From Halorientalis litorea (lineage in GTDB: Archaea > Halobacteriota > Halobacteria > Halobacteriales > Haloarculaceae): a stretch of DNA of 64,000 nt. The notes below the pieces were generated by a model, which was not told where the DNA came from, did not search any database, and saw nothing but the letters and a program-made list of their open reading frames with translations. Shown piece after piece: positions 42,101 to 51,547 of the stretch (the first letter of the stretch is position 1; every line of letters begins with the position of its first letter). The stretch covers positions 124,001 to 188,000 of the forward strand of contig NZ_CP095482.1 in the NCBI RefSeq assembly GCF_023028225.1. Reading direction: 5' to 3'. The position numbers and the translations under genes were made by a program.

Positions 42101-42844
42101 CTACCACTCCATGCCGCCGTTGACGGCGAGAATCTGGCCGGTCATGTAGCTGGAGTCGGGGCCGGCGAGGAAGCGGACGATGCCGGCGACGTCGTCGACG
42201 GTGGCGAAGCGGTTGAGGGGGATGCGGTCGAGTATCTTCTGCTGGACGCGTTCGGGCACTTCCTCGAGCATGTCCGTCTCGACGAACCCCGGCGCGACGC
42301 AGTTGGCTGTCGACCCCGTGCTGGCCAGTTCCAGCGCGAGCGTCCGAGTGAATCCGAACAGCCCCGACTTCGTCGTCGCGTAGTTGGCCTGCCCGTAGTT
42401 CCCCTGCTGGCCCACCACCGAGGAAATGTTGATGAGCCGGCCGTCGTCGGCTGTTTTGAGGTCCTCGAAGAAGGCGTTGGTCGTGTTGTAGACGCCGCCG
42501 AGGTTCACGTCGATGACCCGCTCCCAGTCCTCTTTGGTCATGTTCTCGAACTTCTTGTCGAGGGTGATGCCGGCGTTGTTCACCAACACGTCGGTACGCC
42601 CGTAGATATCCGTAACGCGGTCGGCCATCGCCTCGACTTCCTGCACCTCGGACACGTCCGCCTGTACCGGCACTGCCGACCCGCCCGCACGCTCTATCTC
42701 GTCCGCCACGTCGTTGGCGGCGGCCTCCGAAGACCGATAGTTGACCACCACGTCGGCACCGTGTCTCCCGAGTTCCTCCGCGATACCCCGTCCGATACCG
42801 CGCGACGCGCCGGTCACCACGCAGGTCTGATTTTCGAGCATCAT
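42101..42844 (-). CDS. phaB: acetoacetyl-CoA / 3-oxoacyl reductase (PhaB/FabG-like)
   Basis: 247-residue short-chain dehydrogenase. TGASRGIGRG (cofactor loop), NNAGIT, catalytic Ser-Tyr-Lys (ISSVVGQQGNYGQANYATTK) and VAPGFVETDM. High similarity is expected to both FabG and PhaB; haloarchaea lack bacterial fatty-acid synthesis, and the gene sits before pccB-pccX, so reduction of acetoacetyl-CoA for PHA is favoured. The ATG at 42844 was chosen over an upstream TTG. Confidence 0.88.
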   Translation of the reverse strand: MMLENQTCVVTGASRGIGRGIAEELGRHGADVVVNYRSSEAAANDVADEIERAGGSAVPVQADVSEVQEVEAMADRVTDIYGRTDVLVNNAGITLDKKFENMTKEDWERVIDVNLGGVYNTTNAFFEDLKTADDGRLINISSVVGQQGNYGQANYATTKSGLFGFTRTLALELASTGSTANCVAPGFVETDMLEEVPERVQQKILDRIPLNRFATVDDVAGIVRFLAGPDSSYMTGQILAVNGGMEW

Positions 42845-43046
42845 AGTTGTCGGTGAGGGCAATCTCCGACAGTGGGAACCGTTCGGCGTCCGCGCGAACC
42901 GTCGGATGGTGGCCCTCCTCCTCGTCTAAGACGCCCCCACACGCAACAATAATAGTTGCCCTTAAACCGAGTTTCTCGACTTCGCTAGTGTATAAGGGAC
43001 TTACGAGAGCGGAACGGTCGTTCGTGGTTACGAAGCGACAGTCACT

Positions 43047-43060
43047 TTAGGGTGGCCTAA
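43047..43060. promoter_or_regulatory. iron box before the RGP-family gene
   Basis: TTAGG-GTGG-CCTAA, perfect half-sites, ending 17 bases before the ATG at 43077. Confidence 0.82.
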
Positions 43061-43076
43061 AGAACGGCAGGTACGC

Positions 43077-44246
43077 ATGATGCAGGACACCTGTCTGGTG
43101 GTCCCGACCATCAGAGAGTACGAGTGTCTCAGGACGTACTTCGAGAACGCCCGGACACACGGCTTCGACTTGGACCGTCTGCACGTCGTCCTCGTCACCG
43201 AGGACTTCTGTGACACCGACGCGATGGCCGCGATGCTCGACGACGAGGGTGTCGACGGCCGCGTCTTCGACGGGACGGCCCGGGAGGCGTGGTTCGGCGA
43301 GCAGGGCATCCCCGAGTACAGCCACCTGATTCCCGAGGCGAGTCACGCACAGACGAGTTTCGGCCTGCTCTACACGTGGGCCAACGACTTCGAGTACTGC
43401 GTCTTCCTCGACGACGACACGCTCCCCCACCCCGACTACGACTTCTTCGGCACGCACTTCCAGAACCTCGCACACGAAGGCGAGATAGAGCGCGTCCGCT
43501 CGGACGAGCAGTGGGTAAACGTCCTCTACCAGAACGCCGAGGAACACGGCCTCTATCCGCGGGGATACCCCTACAGCGCGATGGACGAGACGGTGGAGAC
43601 GGACACCACGAAAGTCACCGACGTGGTGGCCTCCCAAGGCCTCTGGACGAACGTCCCGGACCTTGACGCGGTGCGCATCCTGATGGACGGCGACTTGCAG
43701 GGACAAGCCCAGACCCGGACGAGTACCGAGGACTTCGACGGGAACTTCGTCGCGGGTGAGGGCAATTACCTCACCGTCTGCTCGATGAACCTCGCCTTCC
43801 GCCGGGAGGTCATCCCCGCGTTCTACCAGTTGCCGATGGACGACAACGAGTGGGACGTGGGTCGGTTCGACGACATCTGGAGCGGCCTGTTCCTCAAGCG
43901 GGCCTGCGACGTGCTGGACAAGCACATCGTGAACGGCGACCCGCTCTGTGAGCACAACAAGGCCCCCCGCTCGACCTTCTCGGACCTCACCAACGAAGTC
44001 CACGGGCTGGAGTGCAACGAACACGTCTGGGAAGTCATCGACGACGTGGGTGCGGACGCCGACACGTTCGCGGGCGTGTTCACGGCGATGGCCGACGCGC
44101 TCGCCGAAGGTGACTTCTCGGACTACGAGAACGGCGCGTTCCTCAACTACTGCGGCGAGTACATGCAGGACTGGCTCGCCTGCATCGAGGAACTGGAACC
44201 CGGCACGGTGCCCGACACGGCGACGGCGGCCACCGCGGACGACTGA
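43077..44246 (+). CDS. RGP / UDP-arabinopyranose-mutase-like protein
   Basis: 389 residues resembling reversibly glycosylated polypeptides (alpha-1,4-glucan-protein synthase family, GT75): the N-terminal strand LVVPTIREYECLRTYFENA, metal-binding DDD in YCVFLDDDTLPHPDYDFF and a second half with FVAGEGNYLTVCSMNLAFRREVIPAFYQL and RFDDIWSGLFLKRACD. Plant members interconvert UDP-arabinose forms. In an archaeon it may make or move a sugar for surface glycans. A perfect iron box precedes it. Confidence 0.78.
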   Translation: MMQDTCLVVPTIREYECLRTYFENARTHGFDLDRLHVVLVTEDFCDTDAMAAMLDDEGVDGRVFDGTAREAWFGEQGIPEYSHLIPEASHAQTSFGLLYTWANDFEYCVFLDDDTLPHPDYDFFGTHFQNLAHEGEIERVRSDEQWVNVLYQNAEEHGLYPRGYPYSAMDETVETDTTKVTDVVASQGLWTNVPDLDAVRILMDGDLQGQAQTRTSTEDFDGNFVAGEGNYLTVCSMNLAFRREVIPAFYQLPMDDNEWDVGRFDDIWSGLFLKRACDVLDKHIVNGDPLCEHNKAPRSTFSDLTNEVHGLECNEHVWEVIDDVGADADTFAGVFTAMADALAEGDFSDYENGAFLNYCGEYMQDWLACIEELEPGTVPDTATAATADD

Positions 44247-44265
44247 ACCGGCAACGTTAAGTGTT

Positions 44266-44279
44266 TTAGGCAGACCTAA
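44266..44279. promoter_or_regulatory. iron box of the ferric ABC operon
   Basis: TTAGG-CAGA-CCTAA, perfect half-sites, ending nine bases before the ATG at 44288. Confidence 0.87.
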
Positions 44280-44287
44280 ATCCAACC

Positions 44288-45457
44288 ATGAACGACGACA
44301 GACGGACGACGGGGCGGGGCGTATCGCGCAGACGGCTACTACAGGCGGGCGGTGTCGTGACGGCGGGGTCGCTCGCGGGGTGTGGCGGACTCTTGGGCAC
44401 CGGTACCGACGGCGAGAGCGACGGTGACGGGAGCGGTGACCAACCGCCGTGGTACGGGTCCGGCCCGGGCGCGTTCGAGGAGCGCGGGACACCCGGCGGC
44501 ACGTCGATGGACGAGATGCCGGACCTGAGCGGGACGATAAACGTCTACTCGGGCCGCGGAGAGGGGCTGGTCGGTGATCTCGTCTCGTATCTGGAGAATC
44601 GCTATCCCGACCTCACCGTGAACCCGACTTACGACAGCGCGACGAACCTCGCCCGGCGAATCCAGACGGAGGGCGAGAACACGCCGGCGGACGTGTTCTA
44701 CTCGGTGAACGCGGGCGCGCTCGGCTTCGTCGACGAGGAGGGCTACACCGAGACGCTGACCGACGACACCACCTCGCTGGTCGCCGAGCAGTTCCGCGCG
44801 AACGACGGTGGGTGGACCGGGACGTCCGGGCGCGCACGGACGGTACCGTACAACACGGATACGCTGTCTGCCTCGGACGTGCCCGACAGCATCATGTCGT
44901 TCCCCGACCTGAGCCAGTACTCGGGCCAAATCGGGTGGGCACCGACGTACTCGTCGTTTCAGGCGTTCGTGACGGCCATGCGGATTCTGGAGGGCGAGGA
45001 CGCGACCCGGCAGTGGCTGTCGGGGATGCAGGACCTGAACGTCCAGGAGTACAACGACGAGTTCGCCGTCGCGCAGGCGGTTGCCGACGGAGAACTCGCG
45101 ATGGGCTTTACCAACCACTACTACATCCAGCGCGTGCTGGCCGGCCAACCGAACGCGTCCGTCGCGACGGCGTTCACCTCCGGCGACGCCGGGAGCATCT
45201 TCAACGTGGCAGGTGCCGCTCGCATCAATGCTTCCGGGCAGTCGGAGATGGCCGACCTGTTCGTGCGACACCTCCTGTCCTCGGAGGCACAGGAGTACTT
45301 CGCGATTCGGACCTTCGAGTACCCGCTCGTCGAGGGCGTCGACCCGGTCGGGAGCCTCCCGTCCATCGGCGAGTTGGACGTACCGAACATCAGCCTCTCG
45401 CAGTTGTCGGACCTCGAATCGACGGTCACATTACTCCGGGACGAGGGTATCCTCTGA
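44288..45457 (+). CDS. ferric iron ABC transporter substrate-binding lipoprotein
   Basis: 389 residues. Twin-arginine signal (SRRRLLQAGG), lipobox LAGC, a Gly/Asp-rich linker, then an FbpA/FutA-type fold: LSGTINVYSGRGEGLVGDLVSYLENRYPDL, ADVFYSVNAGALGFVDEEG and a Tyr-rich NHYYIQRVLAGQP region, where tyrosines usually bind Fe(III). First gene of an iron-boxed operon that continues through permease, ATPase and a membrane glycosyltransferase. Confidence 0.9.
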   Translation: MNDDRRTTGRGVSRRRLLQAGGVVTAGSLAGCGGLLGTGTDGESDGDGSGDQPPWYGSGPGAFEERGTPGGTSMDEMPDLSGTINVYSGRGEGLVGDLVSYLENRYPDLTVNPTYDSATNLARRIQTEGENTPADVFYSVNAGALGFVDEEGYTETLTDDTTSLVAEQFRANDGGWTGTSGRARTVPYNTDTLSASDVPDSIMSFPDLSQYSGQIGWAPTYSSFQAFVTAMRILEGEDATRQWLSGMQDLNVQEYNDEFAVAQAVADGELAMGFTNHYYIQRVLAGQPNASVATAFTSGDAGSIFNVAGAARINASGQSEMADLFVRHLLSSEAQEYFAIRTFEYPLVEGVDPVGSLPSIGELDVPNISLSQLSDLESTVTLLRDEGIL

Positions 45458-45464
45458 CGGAGAC

Positions 45465-47102
45465 ATGGCAGGAGCGACCGGCACCGAGCGGACGGACGAG
45501 GCGGGTGCGGAGCAGCGGACACGCTCGCTCGGTCTGACACTACTCGCTGGGACCATCGCCGTACTAGTTCTCCTGCCGCTCTCGTGGTTGTTCATCGCAG
45601 CCGGGCAGGTCGGTCTGTCCAACGCCGCGGACTTGCTCTTTCGCTCGCGGACGGCGACGGTGGTCGTCAACAGTTTCCTGATGACTGGCACGATAACCGC
45701 CGTTTCCGTCCTGCTCGCAGTTCCGATGGCGTATCTCACCGTCCGCACGGACCTCCCGTTCCGTCGCTTTTTCACCGTCGCGCTCGCGCTCCCGCTCGTC
45801 GTCCCCAGTTACCTCGGGGCGTTCGCGTTCGTGTCGGCGTTCAGTCCGCGGGGCGAGTTCCAGACGCTGCTCGCGCCGCTCGGCATCGAGTCCATCCCGA
45901 GCATCTACGGGTTCCAAGGAGCGGCGTTCATCATCACCCTGTACACGTACCCGTACGTGTTCATCACGACGCGGGCGGCGTTGAAGTCCCTCGATACGAC
46001 GCTCGTGGACGCGGCCCGGACGCTGGAACACACGCGCTGGGAGGCGTTCAAGCGGGTGACGTGGCCACAGATTCGGCCCGCCGTGGCCGCCGGTGCCCTC
46101 CTCGTGGCCCTCTACGCGCTGTCGGATTTCGGCACGCCCCAGATAATGCGATACGACGTTTTCACACGCGTTATTTACGTCGAGTTCAACTCCTTCGGAC
46201 AAGGACAGAACATGGCCGCCCTCCTCTCCCTCCAGTTGGTCGCCGTCACGGCCTTCATCCTCGCCGTCGAGTCGCGGGTCCGCGGCGGTGCGCGCATCGA
46301 CACGGAAGGGGGCTACGCGAGCGGTGACGAGGCGTCCGTCCACCTCGGCCGCTGGCGGTGGGTCGCGGCCGCCGCCTGTGCCCTCGTCGCGGGCGTCGCC
46401 CTCGTCGTCCCCCTCGCCATTCTCGGCCTGTGGGCCGTCCGCGGGAGTACGAGCGCGGTCAACTACTCCGTCGACCTCGTAGGTATGAGCCTCAACTCCA
46501 TCGGCGTCTCCGTCGCCGCGGCACTCGTCGCGGCACTCGCCGGTCTCCCGGTTGCGTACCTCGCCGCGCGCCGGGACTCGTGGCTGACGAACCTCTTCGA
46601 GCGCGCCACGTACGTCGGCTACGCCGTCCCGGGCGTCGTCCTCGGCCTCGCGTTGGTGTTTCTCGGCTCGCAGTATGGCGGCGCGCTCTACCGGCAGGGC
46701 CTGATTGCGTTTCCCTTGCTCGTGTTCGCCTACGTCGTCCGGTTCCTCCCGCAGGCCGTCGGGTCGACGCGAGCGGGGTTCCTGCAGGTCAGTCCCGCGC
46801 TCCCGGAGGCCGCCCGGACGCTCGGCCGGTCTCCGCTGTCGACGTTCCGGTCGGTTACGCTCCCGCTTGTCGCGCCGGGACTGCTGGCGGGTGCGGCACT
46901 CGTCTTCCTGACGACGATGAAGGAACTCCCGGCGACGCTCCTGCTCCGGCCGCCGGGGTTCGACACGCTCGTGACCGGCATCTGGCGCGCACAGCGGTCC
47001 TTCGAGTTCGGGAAGGCCGCCGTCCCGGCCATCCTCCTGCTCGTCGTGTCCGCCGTCTCGATGCTCATCATCCTCAAAGCGGAGGGATACGATGTCGAAT
47101 AG
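45465..47102 (+). CDS. ferric iron ABC permease (FbpB-type, two permease halves)
   Basis: 545 residues with about twelve transmembrane segments, two fused BPD permease units. Each has an EAA loop (DAARTLEHTRWEAFKRVTWPQIRPA and EAARTLGRSPLSTFRSVTLPLVAPG). Typical of SfuB/FbpB. The ATG at 45465 was selected, seven bases after the binding-protein stop. It overlaps the ATPase gene by 11 bases. Confidence 0.92.
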   Translation: MAGATGTERTDEAGAEQRTRSLGLTLLAGTIAVLVLLPLSWLFIAAGQVGLSNAADLLFRSRTATVVVNSFLMTGTITAVSVLLAVPMAYLTVRTDLPFRRFFTVALALPLVVPSYLGAFAFVSAFSPRGEFQTLLAPLGIESIPSIYGFQGAAFIITLYTYPYVFITTRAALKSLDTTLVDAARTLEHTRWEAFKRVTWPQIRPAVAAGALLVALYALSDFGTPQIMRYDVFTRVIYVEFNSFGQGQNMAALLSLQLVAVTAFILAVESRVRGGARIDTEGGYASGDEASVHLGRWRWVAAAACALVAGVALVVPLAILGLWAVRGSTSAVNYSVDLVGMSLNSIGVSVAAALVAALAGLPVAYLAARRDSWLTNLFERATYVGYAVPGVVLGLALVFLGSQYGGALYRQGLIAFPLLVFAYVVRFLPQAVGSTRAGFLQVSPALPEAARTLGRSPLSTFRSVTLPLVAPGLLAGAALVFLTTMKELPATLLLRPPGFDTLVTGIWRAQRSFEFGKAAVPAILLLVVSAVSMLIILKAEGYDVE

Positions 47103-48237
47103 CACACTCGACCGACCCGACGGAGAGACGCAGACGGTCACGGACCCGGTGTTGGAACTCGACGGCGTCGAGAAGTACTTCGGTGACGTGTGCGTCATCG
47201 ACAGTCTCGACCTCACAGTCCGGGAGGGGGAACTGTTGACCCTGCTCGGTCCCTCGGGGTGTGGGAAGACGACCACGCTTCGACTCATCGCGGGCCTCGA
47301 ACGCCTCGACGGCGGCGTCGTGCGACTCCGCGGCGAGGACGTGGCGGGCACTGGGACGTTCCTGCCGCCGGAGGAGCGAGACGTGGGCGTCGTCTTTCAG
47401 GAGTTCGCGCTGTTCCCCCACAAGACGGCCGCCGAGAACGTCGCCTTCGGACTCACGGACCGGCCAGCGGCGGAACGGGAGGCGCGCGTGCAGGAACTGC
47501 TCGAACTCGTCGGCCTGACCGAACACGCCGACCAGTACCCCGAAGAACTCTCGGGCGGGCAACAACAGCGCGTCGCACTGGCTCGGTCGCTCGCGCCCGA
47601 GCCGTCGGTCCTCCTGCTTGACGAACCGTTCTCGAATCTCGACGTGGACCTCCGGGTCGAGATGCGCCAAGAGGTCCGGCGCATCATCAAGCGTACCGGC
47701 GTCACGGCAGTCTCCGTGACTCACGACCAAGAGGAAGCGATGTCCATCAGCGACCGCGTGGCCGTGATGCGGGCCGGGAACGTCGAACAGGTCGGCACGC
47801 CGGAGGAAGTGTTCCAGAACCCCAAGTCCCGATTCGTCGCGACGTTCCTCGGCCACGCGAGTTTCGTCTCGGGACACGTCGCGGGCGACACCGTGGAGAC
47901 GGGCATCGGGACGCTCCGGCGCGCGCAGGTCAACGGCCTCGCCGAGGCCTACGACGGGTCGGACATCGACGTGCTGGTTCGCCCCGACGACCTGCAGGCC
48001 AGCCCCGCCGACGGCGAGGCCGAGGGAACCGTCGTCGACAGGCGGTTCCACGGCCCGACAGTTCTCTACCGGGTCGAACTCGACAGCGGCGACGTGGTCG
48101 GCTGTATGCACAACCACGCGGACGACCTGCAACTCGACAGCCGCGTCGACGTGGAGATAGCGGCGGACCACGACCTCGCGTGGTTCCCCCGCGGCGCGCG
48201 TCGCGTGGTGGACGGCGGCCACGACGACGATGCGTGA
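47092..48237 (+). CDS. ferric iron ABC transporter ATPase (FbpC-type)
   Basis: 381 residues. Walker A GPSGCGKTT, signature LSGGQQQR, Walker B VLLLDEPFSNLD, H-loop THDQEEA and a C-terminal TOBE-like domain (VLVRPDDLQASPADGEAEG). It energises the Fe(III) importer. It overlaps both neighbours by a few bases, so the glycosyltransferase behind it is very likely on the same transcript. Confidence 0.94.
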   Translation: MSNSTLDRPDGETQTVTDPVLELDGVEKYFGDVCVIDSLDLTVREGELLTLLGPSGCGKTTTLRLIAGLERLDGGVVRLRGEDVAGTGTFLPPEERDVGVVFQEFALFPHKTAAENVAFGLTDRPAAEREARVQELLELVGLTEHADQYPEELSGGQQQRVALARSLAPEPSVLLLDEPFSNLDVDLRVEMRQEVRRIIKRTGVTAVSVTHDQEEAMSISDRVAVMRAGNVEQVGTPEEVFQNPKSRFVATFLGHASFVSGHVAGDTVETGIGTLRRAQVNGLAEAYDGSDIDVLVRPDDLQASPADGEAEGTVVDRRFHGPTVLYRVELDSGDVVGCMHNHADDLQLDSRVDVEIAADHDLAWFPRGARRVVDGGHDDDA

Positions 48238-50365
48238 CCGGCGACGGCGGGCCGCGCTGGTCGCACTCGCCGCGCTCTCGGGTATCGTCGTCTTCTGGCT
48301 CGCCGCCGACCTCTTCGCACATTACTCCTCGAACCACGACGAGGGCGTCTACCTCCAGCAGGCACAGCTACTGCTCGACGGGCAACTCTGGATGCAGCCC
48401 GCGATTCCCGACGCCGTCCACCCGTGGTTCTTCGTCGAGGACGCCGGACGCCTCTATCCCAAGTACACGCCCGTCCCGGCGGGGATGTTCGCGCTCGGGG
48501 TGGCCGTCGGCGTCCCGCGGCTGTCGCTCGCGCTCGTCGCTGCAGGGAGCGTCGCGCTGGTCGGCCTCGTGACCGAGGAGGCGTTCGACGACCGGGTCGG
48601 ACTGCTCGCGGCCGGCCTGTTCGCCGCCTCGCCGCTGTTCCTGCTGGATTCCGCGGTGTTCCTCCCCTACGCGCCGACGACGCTGTTGAACCTGCTGTTC
48701 GCGCTGGGTTACCTGCGGGCGTGCCGGGCCGACACCTCGACCCGCCACCGCACGTACGCCGCCCTCGCGGGGGGTGCCGTCGGCCTCGCCTTCTTCGCGC
48801 GACCGTACACCGCCGTCCTGTTCGCCGCACCGTTCGTCGGCCACGCGCTGGCCGTCCTCGCCGTCGATTGGCGGCGCGGCGGGGGAGCCGTCCTCGGCAT
48901 CAGCAGGAGTGTACTGGAACGCTACGCGCTCATCGCTGGTCTGGGCCTCGCGGGTGTCGGTGTCTCGCTCGCGTACAACGCCGTCGTGACGGGCGACCCA
49001 CTCGTCTTCCCGTATCAGGCCTTCGCGCCGCAGGACGGCCCCGGCTTCGGCGTGCGGCGCATTCTCGGCTACGAGCGCGAGTACACTCCCGCGCTCGCGC
49101 TCCGGGCTAACGCCGAGGTGTTGTGGGTCCTGCTGACTCGCTGGGTCGTGGCCGGACCGGTCGGGTCGCTCGCCGCCGGTGTCGGCCTGCTAGTCGCCGC
49201 CAGCCGCGCGGTGCGTGCGGTGGGCGTCTCGGTACCGCACCCGGATGACCTCGGCGACCACGGCGCGCGGGCACTGCTGGCTGGCCTGTTGGTCAGCGTT
49301 CCGGTGGGGAACGTCTTCTTCTGGGGGAACCTGAACGTCCTCGCCGCGCTGGACGTGCCCGACGACGGACTCGTCTCGCTGCTCGGCCCGTTCTACCACT
49401 TCGACCTCCTCGTCCCCGTCGCGGCGTTCGGCGCGTTCGGGGTTCTCACGGTCGGTGACTGGCTCCGGTCGGTCGTTGCCAACAGGTGGTCGGCTGGCAC
49501 GGGCCGGGCCGTCGTCGCAGGGGTCCTCGTCGCCGTGATTCTCGTCGCGGGCGTCGCACAGGCCGCCGCACTCACAGGACCGGTCGAACGGAACCGCGCG
49601 TACACAGACCGGTACGAGCAGGCCTACGAACCGTTCGCGGACCGAACGTTCGAGGACGCACTCGTGTTCGTGCCGACGCCGTACGGCGAGTGGCTGAACC
49701 ACCCGTTCCAGTCGCTCCGCAACGACCCCGAACTCGACGGCCCGGCAGTGTACGCACTCGACAGAAGTCCCGGCGAGAACTTCGCGGTTCTGGACACCTA
49801 CGACGACCGCACCCCGTACCGCTACACCTACCGGGGGGCGTGGAATCCGAACGTCGAGGCGTCGCGGGACCCCATCGTGGCGACTGTCGAACCGCTCCAA
49901 GTGGCCCGCGGTGACCGGCACCGAGTCACGTTCACCGTGGGTCGCGTCGTCGGAGCCGAGAGCGCGACGGTCCGACTCGCGAGTTCCGAGGTGGCCGTCC
50001 AGTACGGCGTCGAACGACTCCCCGACCGCAACCTCACCGTGGAGTGGACCGTCACGCCGGGCCAGGCACGCGTGAACGAGTCGAACCTCCGGGGCTACAG
50101 CGAGGAGTCAGTCGTCCGGTTCGAGAACGCTACAGACCTCTCGCTCGCCGTCACGTTCACGCAGGCCGGCGGGTCGACGGTGACCTACAGGCAGGAACTG
50201 ACCGTCGAGCGGACCGACGATGCCGTCCGCGTCGTCTGGCCGCCCGAAACCACGGTCTGCCGTCTCGTCGCCGACTGCGGACGCGAGGGGACGTACGTCG
50301 ACGGTGCGGAGGGGTACGTCGGCGGCGTGTCCGTCGCGGAGAACCTGACGACTCACTCGCCGTAG
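48230..50365 (+). CDS. membrane glycosyltransferase, GT39-like, in the ferric ABC operon
   Basis: 711 residues: about ten to twelve transmembrane helices (residues 8-450), an acidic first external loop (NHDEGVYLQQAQLLLDGQL) typical of polyprenyl-phosphate-sugar-dependent GT-C enzymes, then a large extracellular beta-rich domain (460-711). It probably moves a sugar from a lipid carrier to a surface protein or lipid. Its start overlaps the ATPase gene by eight bases, an unusual partner for an iron importer. The 3' end overlaps the convergent DUF3179 gene by 13 bases. Confidence 0.8.
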   Translation: MRDRRRRAALVALAALSGIVVFWLAADLFAHYSSNHDEGVYLQQAQLLLDGQLWMQPAIPDAVHPWFFVEDAGRLYPKYTPVPAGMFALGVAVGVPRLSLALVAAGSVALVGLVTEEAFDDRVGLLAAGLFAASPLFLLDSAVFLPYAPTTLLNLLFALGYLRACRADTSTRHRTYAALAGGAVGLAFFARPYTAVLFAAPFVGHALAVLAVDWRRGGGAVLGISRSVLERYALIAGLGLAGVGVSLAYNAVVTGDPLVFPYQAFAPQDGPGFGVRRILGYEREYTPALALRANAEVLWVLLTRWVVAGPVGSLAAGVGLLVAASRAVRAVGVSVPHPDDLGDHGARALLAGLLVSVPVGNVFFWGNLNVLAALDVPDDGLVSLLGPFYHFDLLVPVAAFGAFGVLTVGDWLRSVVANRWSAGTGRAVVAGVLVAVILVAGVAQAAALTGPVERNRAYTDRYEQAYEPFADRTFEDALVFVPTPYGEWLNHPFQSLRNDPELDGPAVYALDRSPGENFAVLDTYDDRTPYRYTYRGAWNPNVEASRDPIVATVEPLQVARGDRHRVTFTVGRVVGAESATVRLASSEVAVQYGVERLPDRNLTVEWTVTPGQARVNESNLRGYSEESVVRFENATDLSLAVTFTQAGGSTVTYRQELTVERTDDAVRVVWPPETTVCRLVADCGREGTYVDGAEGYVGGVSVAENLTTHSP

Positions 50366-51483
50366 ACGCCGGTATCGGGGTTGAATTCGGCCCACGCGAA
50401 CCAGAACAGTGGCGACCGGTCGTTTGCTCGGGAGAGCCTCCGGCCCTCGTACGGGCCGTCGACTGCCTCGCCGGAGACGACACGCCAGCGCGACCCGCCT
50501 GCGGCGAGGAAGGCATCGTCCTCGGCGGCGGCGAACGCCAGTGACTCGCCGTCGACGCGCCTGTCGTAGGCCACGAGCGACCCCCCGGGGTCGGTGGTGA
50601 CGACGACGGGCAGGTCGCCGACGCTGTCGGTAACGATGCCCGCCGACTCGACTCTGTCGAGCGGGTAGGCCCTCGCCGCGTCGGCCGTCGAGACGCCGAC
50701 GACGACAGTTTTCGGGTGGAGTCTGTCGTCGGCGTTGTTGTCGCTCCCCGTGATGCCGACCCGGCGAATCTCGTCGTAGTTCTCGTACGGGTCGCGTGCG
50801 TAGTTGCGAGCGCGTGCGTCGGTGATGGTCCCGGATTCGGGCGGGGGGAGGAGGACGCGGGTCTCCGGGTGGTCGCCGCGCCACGCACCCCACGTGGTGA
50901 GTGACGACGGGACGAGCGTCAGGTCGGCCCCGGTTTGGGGACCGTTGATGGCCGTCGCCGCGATTTGGCTCCAGAGACTCTCCGTCGCCTCGTCGTACAT
51001 CACGAGGTCGGACCGCCAGAGATACCCCGACACGCCGAAGTCCGTCGGTTCGCCCGCGACGAACCGCTCGGCGACGACGCCGCTCCCACAGAGCGGGCAG
51101 TAGGTGACCAGCAACGGCCCGCCGAACTCGTCGTTGACGACTTCGTGCCAGTTGAGAACCGCGAGGGGGTACGCCCGGGCCTCGCCGTTCCGGGTGACAC
51201 CGAGTACCTCGGCGTCGTCGTCGAGTGAGAAATCGGTGGTCTGCCAGTCGTCGCCGAATGCAGGGTCCGTAATCGCGGGAATCGCGTCTTTCGGCGCGCC
51301 GCGTTGCAGTTCGTCACGAGCGATGGGTAGCGAGCGGTCCAGCACCGTCGGTGCTGGCGTCCCGTCCGTCGCCGGGTCGCCGGTTCCAGCTTCCTCACCG
51401 CCACCCGTCAGTTCAGAGGTACACCCCGCCAGCCCGGCGGCCGAGAGCGTCCCGATGCTCGCGAGCAACGTACGTCGGTTCAT
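50353..51483 (-). CDS. DUF3179-family secreted lipoprotein
   Basis: 376 residues. A short signal (MNRRTLLASIGTLSAAGLAGC) with Tat-like RR and a lipobox, then a DUF3179 domain: AYPLAVLNWHEVVNDEFGGPLLVTYCPLCGSG, YDEATESLWSQIAATAINGPQ and a repeat-like second half. The paired Cys in YCPLCGSG is conserved in the family; a metal or redox role has been guessed but not shown. The ATG at 51483 was chosen to give the signal peptide. Confidence 0.85.
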   Translation of the reverse strand: MNRRTLLASIGTLSAAGLAGCTSELTGGGEEAGTGDPATDGTPAPTVLDRSLPIARDELQRGAPKDAIPAITDPAFGDDWQTTDFSLDDDAEVLGVTRNGEARAYPLAVLNWHEVVNDEFGGPLLVTYCPLCGSGVVAERFVAGEPTDFGVSGYLWRSDLVMYDEATESLWSQIAATAINGPQTGADLTLVPSSLTTWGAWRGDHPETRVLLPPPESGTITDARARNYARDPYENYDEIRRVGITGSDNNADDRLHPKTVVVGVSTADAARAYPLDRVESAGIVTDSVGDLPVVVTTDPGGSLVAYDRRVDGESLAFAAAEDDAFLAAGGSRWRVVSGEAVDGPYEGRRLSRANDRSPLFWFAWAEFNPDTGVYGE

Positions 51484-51547
51484 GGGGCACGGTAACAGAC
51501 GGAGGTATAAACTGACTCGCCGCTTTCGCGCGCCGTGACCACAGCCG

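Noticed and set aside
42943-42959. GCAAC/GTTGC dyad upstream of the PhaB-like gene as a PhaR operator
   Set aside because: Only five base pairs around an A/T spacer and about 100 bases from the start; too weak to support an operator call.
45564-47351. 595-residue minus-strand frame
   Set aside because: Antisense to the ferric ABC permease, with Arg/Glu low complexity and no domain.
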